64,000 nt of DNA from Mesosutterella multiformis (lineage in GTDB: Bacteria; Pseudomonadota; Gammaproteobacteria; Burkholderiales; Burkholderiaceae_F), in NCBI RefSeq assembly GCF_003402575.1, contig NZ_BGZJ01000002.1, positions 186,001 to 250,000 of the forward strand. The letters are read 5' to 3'. The position numbers and the translations under genes were made by a program. Below the pieces are notes generated by a model. The model did not search any database and was not told where the DNA came from. It saw nothing but the letters and a program-made list of their open reading frames with translations. This document shows positions 38,230 to 46,150 of the stretch, piece after piece; within the stretch, counting starts at the first letter, position 1, and the number at the start of each line of letters is the position of its first letter.

Positions 38230-38425
38230 AGTATTCTTGATCCTAATAGGTGTTTTCAAAGGTTAGGCTTCGACGCGTCGATATGCATTTTTGGAATAGC
38301 GAAGACTCTATTTTCGCTATTAAAATCAATAACATCGGATGCATATCCACATCAAAAGCGTTGGAAACTTTACCAAAGATTTTTGAAAAAAGTAAGGAAA
38401 AAAGATCACCCGGAAGGAGAGAAAA

Positions 38426-38974
38426 GTGGAGGAAAAAAGCGTAGTCACGATGACGTACCAGACTCCCTGCGGGGAGTTGCTCTTAGGAACTACGTCCGGA
38501 GCGCTGATCCAGGCGGACTGGGTGGCGGGGTGGCATGAGGCTACGGTCCGCGCCCGGCTGAACCGCTATCTCGGAAACCCGGTTTTCGAGTCAGGGACGG
38601 ATCCGGTGCTCGAAGAAACCGCGTCGCAGCTCGATGACTATTTCGCGGGGAAACGAAAATCGTTCGACCTACCGCTTCGGTTTCTCGGGACGGAATTCCA
38701 GACCGCGGTGTGGGATTCGTTAAGGAAGATCCCGTTTGGCCGCGTGACGACCTACGGCGAAATCGCGGAAGCGATCGGGAAACCAAAAGCCATGCGGGCG
38801 GTCGGGATCGCGGTGGGTGAGAATCCGTTCTCCATCATCGTGCCGTGCCACCGGGTAGTAGGCCGGGATGGCAGTCTCACGGGTTACGGCGGCGGGTTCG
38901 ACGCGAAGCGCTATCTCCTTAATCTTGAAGGGATCCGGCTTCCGTCCGCGGTGCAGCAGGAGTTTCGCTTTTGA
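38426..38974 (+). CDS. ogt: methylated-DNA-protein-cysteine methyltransferase (Ogt), paralogue 1
   Basis: A 182-residue alkyltransferase that removes alkyl groups from O6-alkylguanine to its own cysteine. The active site PCHRVVGRDGSLTGYGGG is complete, and FQTAVWDSLRKIPFGRVTTYGEIA is the DNA-binding helix region. The start is GTG at 38426 with GGAGAG upstream. A second, diverged gene of the same family begins 91 bp after its stop. Confidence 0.93.
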   Translation: MEEKSVVTMTYQTPCGELLLGTTSGALIQADWVAGWHEATVRARLNRYLGNPVFESGTDPVLEETASQLDDYFAGKRKSFDLPLRFLGTEFQTAVWDSLRKIPFGRVTTYGEIAEAIGKPKAMRAVGIAVGENPFSIIVPCHRVVGRDGSLTGYGGGFDAKRYLLNLEGIRLPSAVQQEFRF

Positions 38975-39065
38975 CTCGCCTTAAAGCCTCTCGTCATTCG
39001 CGATAGTCGCGGATAATAGACACTCATTCTCATTGAGACTTTAGGGTTTGGGAGGCTCGAGGCTT

Positions 39066-39611
39066 ATGACGGCAGGTGTGGTAGTCACGGAAACTTTTGC
39101 TTCTCCCTGCGGCGACATCCTTCTCGGATCGAACGACGCGGGGCTGGTGATCGCGGACTGGACGCACGGCCATCATTACGGGGACGTGATGAAGCGTCTG
39201 GGGCGCTACCTCAAGAACCCGGAATTCACTCCCGGTCATCACCCCGTGAATGAGCGGGCGGCGGAAGAGCTCGCGGAGTACTTTGACGGAAAGAGAAAGG
39301 TGTTTGACCTTCCGCTGATCTACTACGGGACCGAGTTCCAGAAGAAAGTCTGGCAGGTGCTGGAAGCGGTTCCCTATGCGACCACCACCACGTATCGGGA
39401 GCTCGCGATGCGGCTCCGGATGCCGCAGTCAGCTCGCGCGGTCGGGGCCGCGGTCGGGCTGAATCCGTTTGCCGTGATTGTGCCGTGCCACCGGGTGCTT
39501 GGAACAGACGGAAGCCTCACCGGGTACGACGGGGGCTTTGCCGCGAAGAAATTCCTTCTCGCGCACGAAATGCCGGATCTCTTCCCGCTTGAAACGGAAT
39601 TGCCGCTCTAG
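39066..39611 (+). CDS. ogt: methylated-DNA-protein-cysteine methyltransferase (Ogt), paralogue 2
   Basis: A 181-residue relative of the preceding gene with the active site PCHRVLGTDGSLTGYDGG and the helix region FQKKVWQVLEAVPYATTTTY. Both keep the acceptor cysteine, so both are probably active. I chose ATG at 39066, with GGGAGG about 10 bp upstream, over the TTG that opens the frame at 39048. The stop overlaps the converging acetyltransferase gene by 4 bp. Confidence 0.93.
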   Translation: MTAGVVVTETFASPCGDILLGSNDAGLVIADWTHGHHYGDVMKRLGRYLKNPEFTPGHHPVNERAAEELAEYFDGKRKVFDLPLIYYGTEFQKKVWQVLEAVPYATTTTYRELAMRLRMPQSARAVGAAVGLNPFAVIVPCHRVLGTDGSLTGYDGGFAAKKFLLAHEMPDLFPLETELPL

Positions 39612-40096
39612 AACGTAATCCGCATCTGATTCCAGGTGACGCCGCCGTGCGTCGACCCGAGGAACCCTTCATTCACGAACCCGAACTTCGCGTAGTAGTG
39701 GACAAGGGGGTCCTTACAGGTAAGGACCAGGCCTTTCCGGCCTTCCTTCTTCGCTTCCTCAATCATCCGTTTCAGGAGTTCCCCCGCGTAGCCCTGCTTC
39801 CGGAAGCGAGGCCGCGTCACCACGCCGAAAATCATCTGCCACGCGCCTGATTCGTCATGCATCGACGCGTCTTCATACATCTCGTCCTTCAGGTCCGGGT
39901 CGTTCGTCACGAGACCATCCACAAAGGACGCGAGTTCCCCGTCGACAAAGAGAAGCCAGAAGTGATTCCCGTAGGCGGCAAGCCGCGATTCGAACGATTC
40001 GCGCGTCGCCGCTTCAGCCGCCGGAAAGCTTTCAGCTTCGGCCGCCGCGATCGCGTCAAGGTCAGAGGGAAGAGCGGAGCGGATTTCGATTGTCAT
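39608..40096 (-). CDS. GNAT family N-acetyltransferase
   Basis: A 162-residue acetyltransferase. IEIRSALPSDLDAIAAAE opens the GNAT fold and FGVVTRPRFRKQGYAGELLKR holds the acetyl-CoA binding motif (RxxGYA). VHYYAKFGFVNEG is the usual C-terminal strand. I chose ATG at 40096 where the homology begins, although no good ribosome-binding site precedes it. The substrate is unknown. Confidence 0.87.
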   Translation of the reverse strand: MTIEIRSALPSDLDAIAAAEAESFPAAEAATRESFESRLAAYGNHFWLLFVDGELASFVDGLVTNDPDLKDEMYEDASMHDESGAWQMIFGVVTRPRFRKQGYAGELLKRMIEEAKKEGRKGLVLTCKDPLVHYYAKFGFVNEGFLGSTHGGVTWNQMRITF

Positions 40097-40106
40097 GATG
40101 GAAAGG

Positions 40107-40131
40107 AGGGCGGAATTTCTTATTCCGCCCT
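40107..40131 (-). terminator. hairpin between the DUF554 and acetyltransferase genes
   Basis: GGGCGGAAT pairs with ATTCCGCCC, followed on the minus strand by TCCTTTCC. A weak T run makes termination partial or uncertain. Confidence 0.5.
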
Positions 40132-40162
40132 CAGAATTCAATAAGTTGATGGCTTTCCGATT

Positions 40163-40885
40163 CTAGAGGAAGACGGGCCAGAGGGCGGCGAAGATGAGAG
40201 TCGGGAGCATGTTCGCGACCGAGAACTTCTTCCCCCAGACCAGGTTCACGCCGACCGCGAAAATCATCATCGAGCCCGTGAGCCCGATCGCGTCGATCGA
40301 CGCCTGGCTGAGGAGGGGGCCGATCAGGAACGCGAGAAGCGTGACGAGCCCCTGAAAGATACCGACCGGGATCGCGGAGAAAATGCAGCCGACTCCGAGC
40401 GCGGAGGTCATGATGAGGATGATCACGCAGTCAAGCACCGCTTTCGCGGCGAGCACCGTGTAGTCGCCCGCGATGCCGTCCTGGATCGCGCCGATCACCG
40501 CCATCGCGCCGATACAGACAGTGAGCGACGCCGTCACAAAGGCCCCGACAAAACCGTTGTCGCCGGTCCGCCCCGCCTTCCGCTGAAGCCAGAGACCGAA
40601 GCCCTCAAACCGATCCTCAAGCTTCAGGATGGTGCCGATCAGCGTTCCGACCGTAAAAGAAATCACCATCATCATCGCGCCGGTCGATGTCAGCGCGGGT
40701 CCGGTGCCTGAAACGCGGAGCATGAGAGAGAGCGTTCCCGCGGTGCCGAGGAACATGCAGACAAGACCCATCACGCTCATCAGGTTTGTCTGCAGCGATT
40801 TGCTGAGATACCGCCTGAAAACGAGCCCCGCGGTGCCGCCCGCGGCAATCGCCGCCATATTGATCAAAGTGCCTAAGCCAACCAT
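40163..40885 (-). CDS. DUF554 membrane protein (YdfK/YqgA-like)
   Basis: A 240-residue membrane protein with about seven helices. GTLINMAAIAAGGTAGLVF opens it, followed by GTLIGTILKLEDRFEGFGLW, GFVGAFVTASLTVCIGAMAV and GSMMIFAVGVNLV, all typical of DUF554. The family is conserved but has no established function. Confidence 0.9.
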   Translation of the reverse strand: MVGLGTLINMAAIAAGGTAGLVFRRYLSKSLQTNLMSVMGLVCMFLGTAGTLSLMLRVSGTGPALTSTGAMMMVISFTVGTLIGTILKLEDRFEGFGLWLQRKAGRTGDNGFVGAFVTASLTVCIGAMAVIGAIQDGIAGDYTVLAAKAVLDCVIILIMTSALGVGCIFSAIPVGIFQGLVTLLAFLIGPLLSQASIDAIGLTGSMMIFAVGVNLVWGKKFSVANMLPTLIFAALWPVFL

Positions 40886-41177
40886 GCCGATGCCTCAGGA
40901 GAATTTTCTGAGTGATGTGACTGAAAAGATTATCTGAACGAGAGACGGCTGTATCGTCTGATACAAAATTTTGGGATACCCTGGCCTCAAGGCCCCCGGA
41001 AAACGTGCGTAAAATCCCTTCCTGACCGTGGATCAAGCGGGTATTGACAGAAAATTATCACCCTCGTTAAGCAATTGTATACACGCTATTCAATTGTTTT
41101 GCTTGAATATTTTCTGTGTACTGAAAATATTTCCAAAGTATTGATTTATTTTCATTAATGCCCGCTATAATGGTTTC

Positions 41178-41335
41178 AAGAGACTCCTGGATGGCTTTGA
41201 TCCCGTGGGCCGGGCTTAGCTGGTTGTTCCTGGAATTTCTTCTTTTATGGGTGACATCAGCCGTCTTGAACTTCGGCTTTCGGGCCGAAAGATGGGTGAA
41301 GTAAGCGAACTAGGCTGATGTCACCCACCCTTTTT
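41178..41335 (+). ncRNA. candidate structured small RNA, class not recognised
   Basis: A TATAAT box at 41166-41171 (possible -35 TTGATT at 41141, spaced 19 bp) precedes a gene-free stretch that folds strongly. A 5' hairpin can form from two TCCTGGA copies (41185, 41228) enclosing CCCG/CGGG. A perfect 15-bp stem TGGGTGACATCAGCC/GGCTGATGTCACCCA (41248-41262 with 41313-41327) contains a TTCGGC/GCCGAA hairpin and is followed by CCCTTTTT. Length about 158 nt. It resembles an independent sRNA; 6S-like size was considered but the ends do not pair. Confidence 0.5.
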
Positions 41336-41388
41336 GCTTAGTTAAGCAAGGAGAGCGGGGTTCTCGGTCACACAGAATCCGCTTAAAT

Positions 41389-41423
41389 AAAGAGCGCTGT
41401 GAGTGGTAATCACAGCGCTCTTT
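41389..41423. terminator. bidirectional terminator after the cytochrome gene
   Basis: A perfect 14-bp stem AAAGAGCGCTGTGA/TCACAGCGCTCTTT. It can end the minus-strand flavocytochrome operon. Confidence 0.85.
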
Positions 41424-41474
41424 GTATTTTCAAGGGAAGCCGTCGGACAAGATGCCATCCGGCGGCTTTTTGCT

Positions 41475-41804
41475 TTACTGAATGACTTTCGGCTGCGGGC
41501 GGAGCTTCTGCTGAAGCTTCGGAAAGCTGTGGCAGTCGTTGCACATGAGGTTCGAGCGCCCCTTCCAGTTGTGGCACGCGTCGCACTGCACCGGTCCCAT
41601 GTGGGAGCCGTGCGGATTCGGTTTTACGTTGGCGGTCTGCTTCGCGAGCGCCTCGTAACTCCCGCCGTGGCAGGCGATGCATTGTTCCTGCGTGGGATTC
41701 CCCCTGACGCCTGCCTTCGCGTGTTTCTGGGCGAGCGTCTGTGTCGCGGCACCGGCGGTCGCGGCGAAGAGGGCGATAAGTGCGAATGTGATGAGTTTCT
41801 TCAT
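41475..41804 (-). CDS. small periplasmic multihaem cytochrome c
   Basis: A 109-residue protein with a signal peptide (MKKLITFALIALFAATAGAA) and three CxxCH haem sites: CIACH, CDACH and CNDCH. Cytochrome c3-like partners of flavocytochrome c reductases usually have four haems; I count three. AGGAGGG precedes the ATG. It follows the flavoprotein gene by 12 bp on the same strand and presumably delivers electrons to it in the periplasm. Confidence 0.9.
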   Translation of the reverse strand: MKKLITFALIALFAATAGAATQTLAQKHAKAGVRGNPTQEQCIACHGGSYEALAKQTANVKPNPHGSHMGPVQCDACHNWKGRSNLMCNDCHSFPKLQQKLRPQPKVIQ

Positions 41805-41816
41805 TTTCTTCCCTCC

Positions 41817-43229
41817 TCAGAGCGCCGTTTTTGCCCAGGCCGCGGCCTGCCGCCCCGCGATCGACCCAAACACCGCGTTCGCGGTCTGCGGGTTCAGTCC
41901 CCGGAGTCCGGACGCCGCGCATTCGCCGACCGCGTAGAGCCCCGGGATCACGGAGCCATCCGGTCTCAGCGCCTCGGTCTGCGCGTTTGTCTTCACGCCG
42001 CCGAACGTCCCCTGGATCATCGGGGAGATCGGAGCCGCGTAGAGGCTGCCGCCAAACGCGGGCTTCACGTTCGCGCGCCCGAAATCCGGATCCTTCCCGG
42101 TTTCTGCGAGTTTCGTATAGGCGGCGATGGTGTCCGCGAGCGCCTTGCCGTTGATACCGGTCTTCATTTCAAGCGCGGCCGCGTCGACAGCCTTCACGAT
42201 GGACCCCGCCGCGATGAGCCCCGGAAGCCGCTTATCCGCGGCGAGCACCGGGTCTCCGAACACCACCCAGGCCTGCTTCTGCGGGAGCGCCCAGATTTTC
42301 CTCGCTTCCCAGTAGCCGCCCGTCTCATTCATGAAGCGGACGCCATCCTGATTCACGATGATCGCGCCCGCGTTCACCGCGGGACGCATGTTGTACTTAT
42401 TCCCCTCAAAGCGGTGGATCGTGGGGTTCGCTTTGAAGACATCCATATCGGCGAGCTCGGCTCCCGCCGCTTCTCCCATCCGCTGACCGTCACCGCGGTC
42501 CGCGGGGGTGCAGTAGAACCCGGCCATATCCCAGCCGTCACCGATATACTTCGCGATCATGTGGGGGTTCCCCTCGAATCCGCCAGTCGCGAGAATCACC
42601 GCTTTCGCGGCGTAGCGCGTGACGCCTTTCGGGGTCTTGCAGATGACACCGGTGACGCGGCCGCCGGACGTGATCAATTCAGTCGCCCGGGTGCGGGTTC
42701 GCATCGCGACGCCAAGCGACTTCGCTTTCGCCTCCAGCGCCGGGATCAGCACCTGACCGAGACGGACGCCTTCCTCAATATTGAGGAAGAACTTCTGAGC
42801 CTTCTTCCGGGACCAGCGGACACCGAGTGACTCAAGCCAGTCCGCAGCCGGAATCGCGCCGTCCGCGAGAATCCGGGCGACATCCGGTTCTCCCACGGTG
42901 TGCGTCGCCGCGGCCTCGCCGATATAAAGCTGATAGAGGTCTTCAGGCGTCGTTTTGAACCCGAGCGCCTTCTGGATCGGGTGCCCGGCGCAGCCGAAGA
43001 TTCCGGTCGCGACGCGGGACGCGCCGCCGAACCACGTGTTCACTTCAAGGAGAATGACGCTTGAGCCCGCTTCCGCCGCGCGGATCGCGGCCGCAAACCC
43101 CGCGGACCCTGAGCCAACCACAACGACATCGTATTTTTCCGTGACGCCGGCCGCGAACGCCGGCGCGGCCCCCACGAGCCCGGCCGCGGCCGCTCCCGCG
43201 AGCACTTTTCTTCTTGTGATTCCAGACAT
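41817..43229 (-). CDS. Tat-exported FAD-dependent flavocytochrome c reductase subunit
   Basis: A 470-residue flavoprotein of the fumarate reductase/urocanate reductase group. The N-terminus ITRRKVLAGAAAAGLVG is a Tat signal. VVVGSGSAGFAAAIRAAEAG is the FAD-binding Rossmann motif. GGSLYAAPISPMIQGTFGGV and GLYAVGECAASGLRGLNP are C-terminal FAD and active-site blocks. The cytochrome domain is supplied separately by the next gene. The acceptor (fumarate, urocanate or another enoate) cannot be assigned from sequence alone. Confidence 0.92.
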   Translation of the reverse strand: MSGITRRKVLAGAAAAGLVGAAPAFAAGVTEKYDVVVVGSGSAGFAAAIRAAEAGSSVILLEVNTWFGGASRVATGIFGCAGHPIQKALGFKTTPEDLYQLYIGEAAATHTVGEPDVARILADGAIPAADWLESLGVRWSRKKAQKFFLNIEEGVRLGQVLIPALEAKAKSLGVAMRTRTRATELITSGGRVTGVICKTPKGVTRYAAKAVILATGGFEGNPHMIAKYIGDGWDMAGFYCTPADRGDGQRMGEAAGAELADMDVFKANPTIHRFEGNKYNMRPAVNAGAIIVNQDGVRFMNETGGYWEARKIWALPQKQAWVVFGDPVLAADKRLPGLIAAGSIVKAVDAAALEMKTGINGKALADTIAAYTKLAETGKDPDFGRANVKPAFGGSLYAAPISPMIQGTFGGVKTNAQTEALRPDGSVIPGLYAVGECAASGLRGLNPQTANAVFGSIAGRQAAAWAKTAL

Positions 43230-43527
43230 AAAACTCTCCTCGGCGGAAGACCGGATAAGCGGCTCTTCACCTCCGCCCCCTTCGCGTCAGGCAAAGGCTG
43301 ACGCTTCCATTCGGTTCCCCCATTTTTACAACTATACCCGTGCCGTATACAGAAAATCCATAGCGGAAAAAGACGCTTAAGATTATTACGCGTGAGAAAT
43401 TCTGTATCTCAGGAAACGGTTATGGCGGTGGAGCGAAACCTATGAGGTTTCAAAGCCTCATCTGTTTTTTCCTATTGCCGTAATATTTTTGGTATTCGTG
43501 CTAACACAACAAAAGAAGGCAGCTCAT
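43230..43527. other. intergenic between divergent genes, no gene seen
   Basis: Promoter region for the Tat flavoprotein (minus) and flavin reductase-like gene (plus). No RNA or operator that I can support. Confidence 0.4.
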
Positions 43528-44106
43528 ATGTATAAGAAGTTAACGCCCCGCGCCGCGAACCGTCTCACAAGCGGCGGACAGATTGTTACGGTCGCTACCA
43601 CGTCGAAGGAAGGCGTGGCGGATATCATGACGGCCGCGTGGAACACGCCGTACGATAGCGATCAGGTGCTCGTGGTGCTGGACCGCGGTCACACGACGAC
43701 GAAGAACATTATCGAGACCGGGAAATTCGTGGTCGCGATTCCGCATGAAGGCCAGATCGCGGATATCAACCGCGTGGGGTCGATCCACGGGCGTGATTCG
43801 GGTGACAAGTTTGCCTGGGCGAAGATCACCCCGGTGACTTCTGAAGTCCTCGGGATCAAGACGCTGCCTGACGCGCTTGCCTATATCGAGTGCGAGCTCG
43901 TCGATCTTGAGACACTCAAAAAGACCGGCGTCTGCATCGGCAAGGCCGTTAACATCACCGTGAAGGAAGAGCTGTGGGATGAAGAGCATTCGAGCTTCGC
44001 CGCCGGCTTCGCGAAGACGCTGCACTACATCTCTGAAGACGCTTACTACACGAATGGCAAGATCGTCCGCGTGGAAGAGAACTTCATGAATATGACGAAC
44101 GATTAA
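43528..44106 (+). CDS. flavin reductase-like domain protein
   Basis: A 192-residue FMN-binding protein of the flavin reductase-like family. GQIVTVATTSKEGVADIMTAAWNTP and KFVVAIPHEGQIADINRVGSIHGRD are the FMN-binding segments. I chose ATG at 43528, where homology begins and AGGCAG lies upstream. Members often act as NAD(P)H:flavin reductases or bind FMN in electron transfer. Monocistronic with a terminator. Confidence 0.9.
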   Translation: MYKKLTPRAANRLTSGGQIVTVATTSKEGVADIMTAAWNTPYDSDQVLVVLDRGHTTTKNIIETGKFVVAIPHEGQIADINRVGSIHGRDSGDKFAWAKITPVTSEVLGIKTLPDALAYIECELVDLETLKKTGVCIGKAVNITVKEELWDEEHSSFAAGFAKTLHYISEDAYYTNGKIVRVEENFMNMTND

Positions 44107-44131
44107 GCGCCGTTCACGCTGTATTCCAAGC

Positions 44132-44168
44132 AAAAGGCCTGAGAGAACATGTCTCTCAGGCCTTTCTT
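44132..44168. terminator. terminator of the flavin reductase-like gene
   Basis: A 13-bp stem AAAGGCCTGAGAG/CTCTCAGGCCTTT. It probably also stops the converging aldolase gene. Confidence 0.85.
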
Positions 44169-44220
44169 CATGACGGGATCCCGCCGGATTCAGCGGGACG
44201 GGATCCAGGGGGGTCGCTTT

Positions 44221-45282
44221 TTACGCGAGACGCATGTCCTTCAGGAGGCGCACGAGTTCATCGGCGTCCTCATCCCGCGTCGCCCAGCTCGTCGCGAAAC
44301 GGACCACGGTGTGCGTGTCATCCTTCTTCTCCCAGAAGCTGAAGGCCACCGACTTCGCGAGTTCCGCCATCTGGGTGTTCTCGAGCACGACGAAGATCTG
44401 GTTCGTGGGGGATTCAAAGAGGAGCTCGTAACCCGAGGCGCGGAGCGCGTCCTGGATCTTCCGGGCGTTCCGGATCGCGGGGATGCCGATCTTTTCGTAG
44501 AGGCCGTCCGTGAAGAGCGTCTCAAACTGGATACCGGCGACGCGGCCCTTCGCGAGGAGGGCGCCATGCTGCTTGATCGTCGTGAAGAAGTGCGGGATGA
44601 AGTCCGGGTTCGGGATCACGACCGCTTCGCCAAGGAGCGCGCCGCACTTTGTGCCGCCGATATAGAAGACGTCGGCGAGCCGGGCAAGATCCTTCATCGA
44701 GACGTCGTTCGCGGGCGACGCGAGTGCGTAGCCAAGACGCGCGCCGTCGATAAAGAGCGGGAGCTTATGTTCGTCACACACCGCGCGGATCGCTTCAAGC
44801 TCGGCTTTCGTGTAAAGCGTGCCGTATTCAGTCGGCTGCGAGATGTAGACAAGACCCGGGTGCACCATGTGCTCGTAGCTGCCGTCATTCTCGATATCGA
44901 GAAGCGACTGATTGAGCACCGCGGCGGACACCTTGCCGCGCTCCTGCGGAACCGTGAGCACCTTGTGGCCGCCGAACTCAATCGCGCCCGCCTCATGCAC
45001 GGCGACGTGACCGGTGTTCGCGGCGACGACGCCCTGGTAGCCGCGGAGCACCGCGTCGATCACCGTGGCGTTTGTCTGCGTGCCGCCGATAAGGAAGTAG
45101 ACCCCGGCGTTCGGAGCGCCGCAGGCCTCGCGGATCTTATCCTTCGCCGCGAGCGAAAATTCGTCGTAGCCGTAGCCCGGTTCCTTCAGGAAATTCGTTT
45201 CCGCGAGACGCTTCAGAATCGCGGGGTGCGCGCCTTCTTCGTAGTCACAGGTGAAAGAAAGACGCGGAGTGTTCTCTGCCAT
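44221..45282 (-). CDS. ltaE: low-specificity L-threonine aldolase-like PLP enzyme
   Basis: A 353-residue PLP-dependent enzyme of the beta-eliminating lyase/threonine aldolase group. GGTQTNATVIDAVLRGYQGV opens the cofactor domain, LFIDGARLGYAL holds the conserved Asp and Arg, and YIGGTKCGALLGEAVV contains the Schiff-base lysine. It would split L-threonine or allo-threonine into glycine and acetaldehyde. Monocistronic. The symbol rests on family membership. Confidence 0.88.
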   Translation of the reverse strand: MAENTPRLSFTCDYEEGAHPAILKRLAETNFLKEPGYGYDEFSLAAKDKIREACGAPNAGVYFLIGGTQTNATVIDAVLRGYQGVVAANTGHVAVHEAGAIEFGGHKVLTVPQERGKVSAAVLNQSLLDIENDGSYEHMVHPGLVYISQPTEYGTLYTKAELEAIRAVCDEHKLPLFIDGARLGYALASPANDVSMKDLARLADVFYIGGTKCGALLGEAVVIPNPDFIPHFFTTIKQHGALLAKGRVAGIQFETLFTDGLYEKIGIPAIRNARKIQDALRASGYELLFESPTNQIFVVLENTQMAELAKSVAFSFWEKKDDTHTVVRFATSWATRDEDADELVRLLKDMRLA

Positions 45283-45461
45283 GATGCTGGATCCTTTTTA
45301 TCTGTCGTATGCGCTGGGTTTGAGGCGACCTGAGCGGGGGGCCAGGAGCCGTGCCTCTTTGACGTGAAAAGCCAGAGCATAGCTTTCAATATTACCTTCA
45401 GATGAGGAGACCGGAGAAGAAAGCGGAGGGGGAAGCCGCGGTTCCCGAAGAACGCGGCAGC

Positions 45462-45546
45462 AAAAAACCGGAGCCTGTGAAAGAGAGACTCCGGCTCCTC
45501 AGGGAACAGGCAAAAAAAAGCGCCGGCACTTCGCGGGTATCGGCGC
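45462..45546 (-). terminator. tandem terminators after nrdDG
   Basis: Two minus-strand hairpins: GCGCCG/CGGCGC (45520-45546) followed by eight T, then CCGGAG/CTCCGG (about 45467-45495) followed by six T. Confidence 0.8.
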
Positions 45547-45608
45547 AGGTAAATCCAGTTTCCTGGAATTTATTTTGACTTTCTCTGTGTGTCAGTCGTT
45601 CTCGTTTT

Positions 45609-46136
45609 TTACGGCAGATCCGGAAGGATCTCCGCGTGACCCGTTTCCCGGGTCTTATTCATGTCGATCAGGCGCTGGTTCGTGGAGCCGCGGAAGGCGA
45701 TCACGATATTCTTCTTCGCTTCCACGAATTCACCGTCCACGAGCACGTCGATATAGGAAAGGAGCTCATCCGTCACTTCGCAGCGCGCGCGGCTGGGTGC
45801 CAGGAGATCCGTTTCGTAGGTGTACCCCGTGTAGCACCAGATGTTCTTTTCCGGGTAGAGCTTCTTCACCCGGCGGCAGAGCTTCACGAGTTCCCGCTGG
45901 TTATCCGGTTCCATCGGCTCGCCCCCGAGGAGCGAGAGCCCGTTGATGTAAGAGGGTTCCAGCATCTTGACGATCTGATCCTCAGTTTCCTGAGTGTAGA
46001 CGTCACCGTACTTGAAGTTCCACGTCTGCGGCTGGAAGCACCCCTTGCAGTGGTGCGTGCAGCCGCTGACGAAAAGAGACACCCGGACGCCAAGACCGTT
46101 TGCGATGTCGCAGTCTTTGATATTCCCGTAGTGCAT
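45609..46136 (-). CDS. nrdG: anaerobic ribonucleotide reductase activating protein NrdG
   Basis: A 175-residue radical-SAM activase. SGCTHHCKGCFQ contains the CxxxCxxC cluster ligands, and GLSLLGGEPMEPDN and NIWCYTGYTYE are typical later motifs. It generates the glycyl radical on NrdD. It lies 14 bp downstream of nrdD in the same operon and is followed by strong terminators. Confidence 0.96.
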   Translation of the reverse strand: MHYGNIKDCDIANGLGVRVSLFVSGCTHHCKGCFQPQTWNFKYGDVYTQETEDQIVKMLEPSYINGLSLLGGEPMEPDNQRELVKLCRRVKKLYPEKNIWCYTGYTYETDLLAPSRARCEVTDELLSYIDVLVDGEFVEAKKNIVIAFRGSTNQRLIDMNKTRETGHAEILPDLP

Positions 46137-46150
46137 GGCGTCCTTATGGC

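Noticed and set aside
36521-38266. A 581-codon plus-strand frame over the DUF362 and mop genes
   Set aside because: It is the antisense shadow of DUF362; GC-rich codon bias leaves the opposite strand open. No family features.
41178-41335. 6S RNA or SRP RNA
   Set aside because: The ends do not pair to form the long 6S hairpin, and the SRP core motif is absent.
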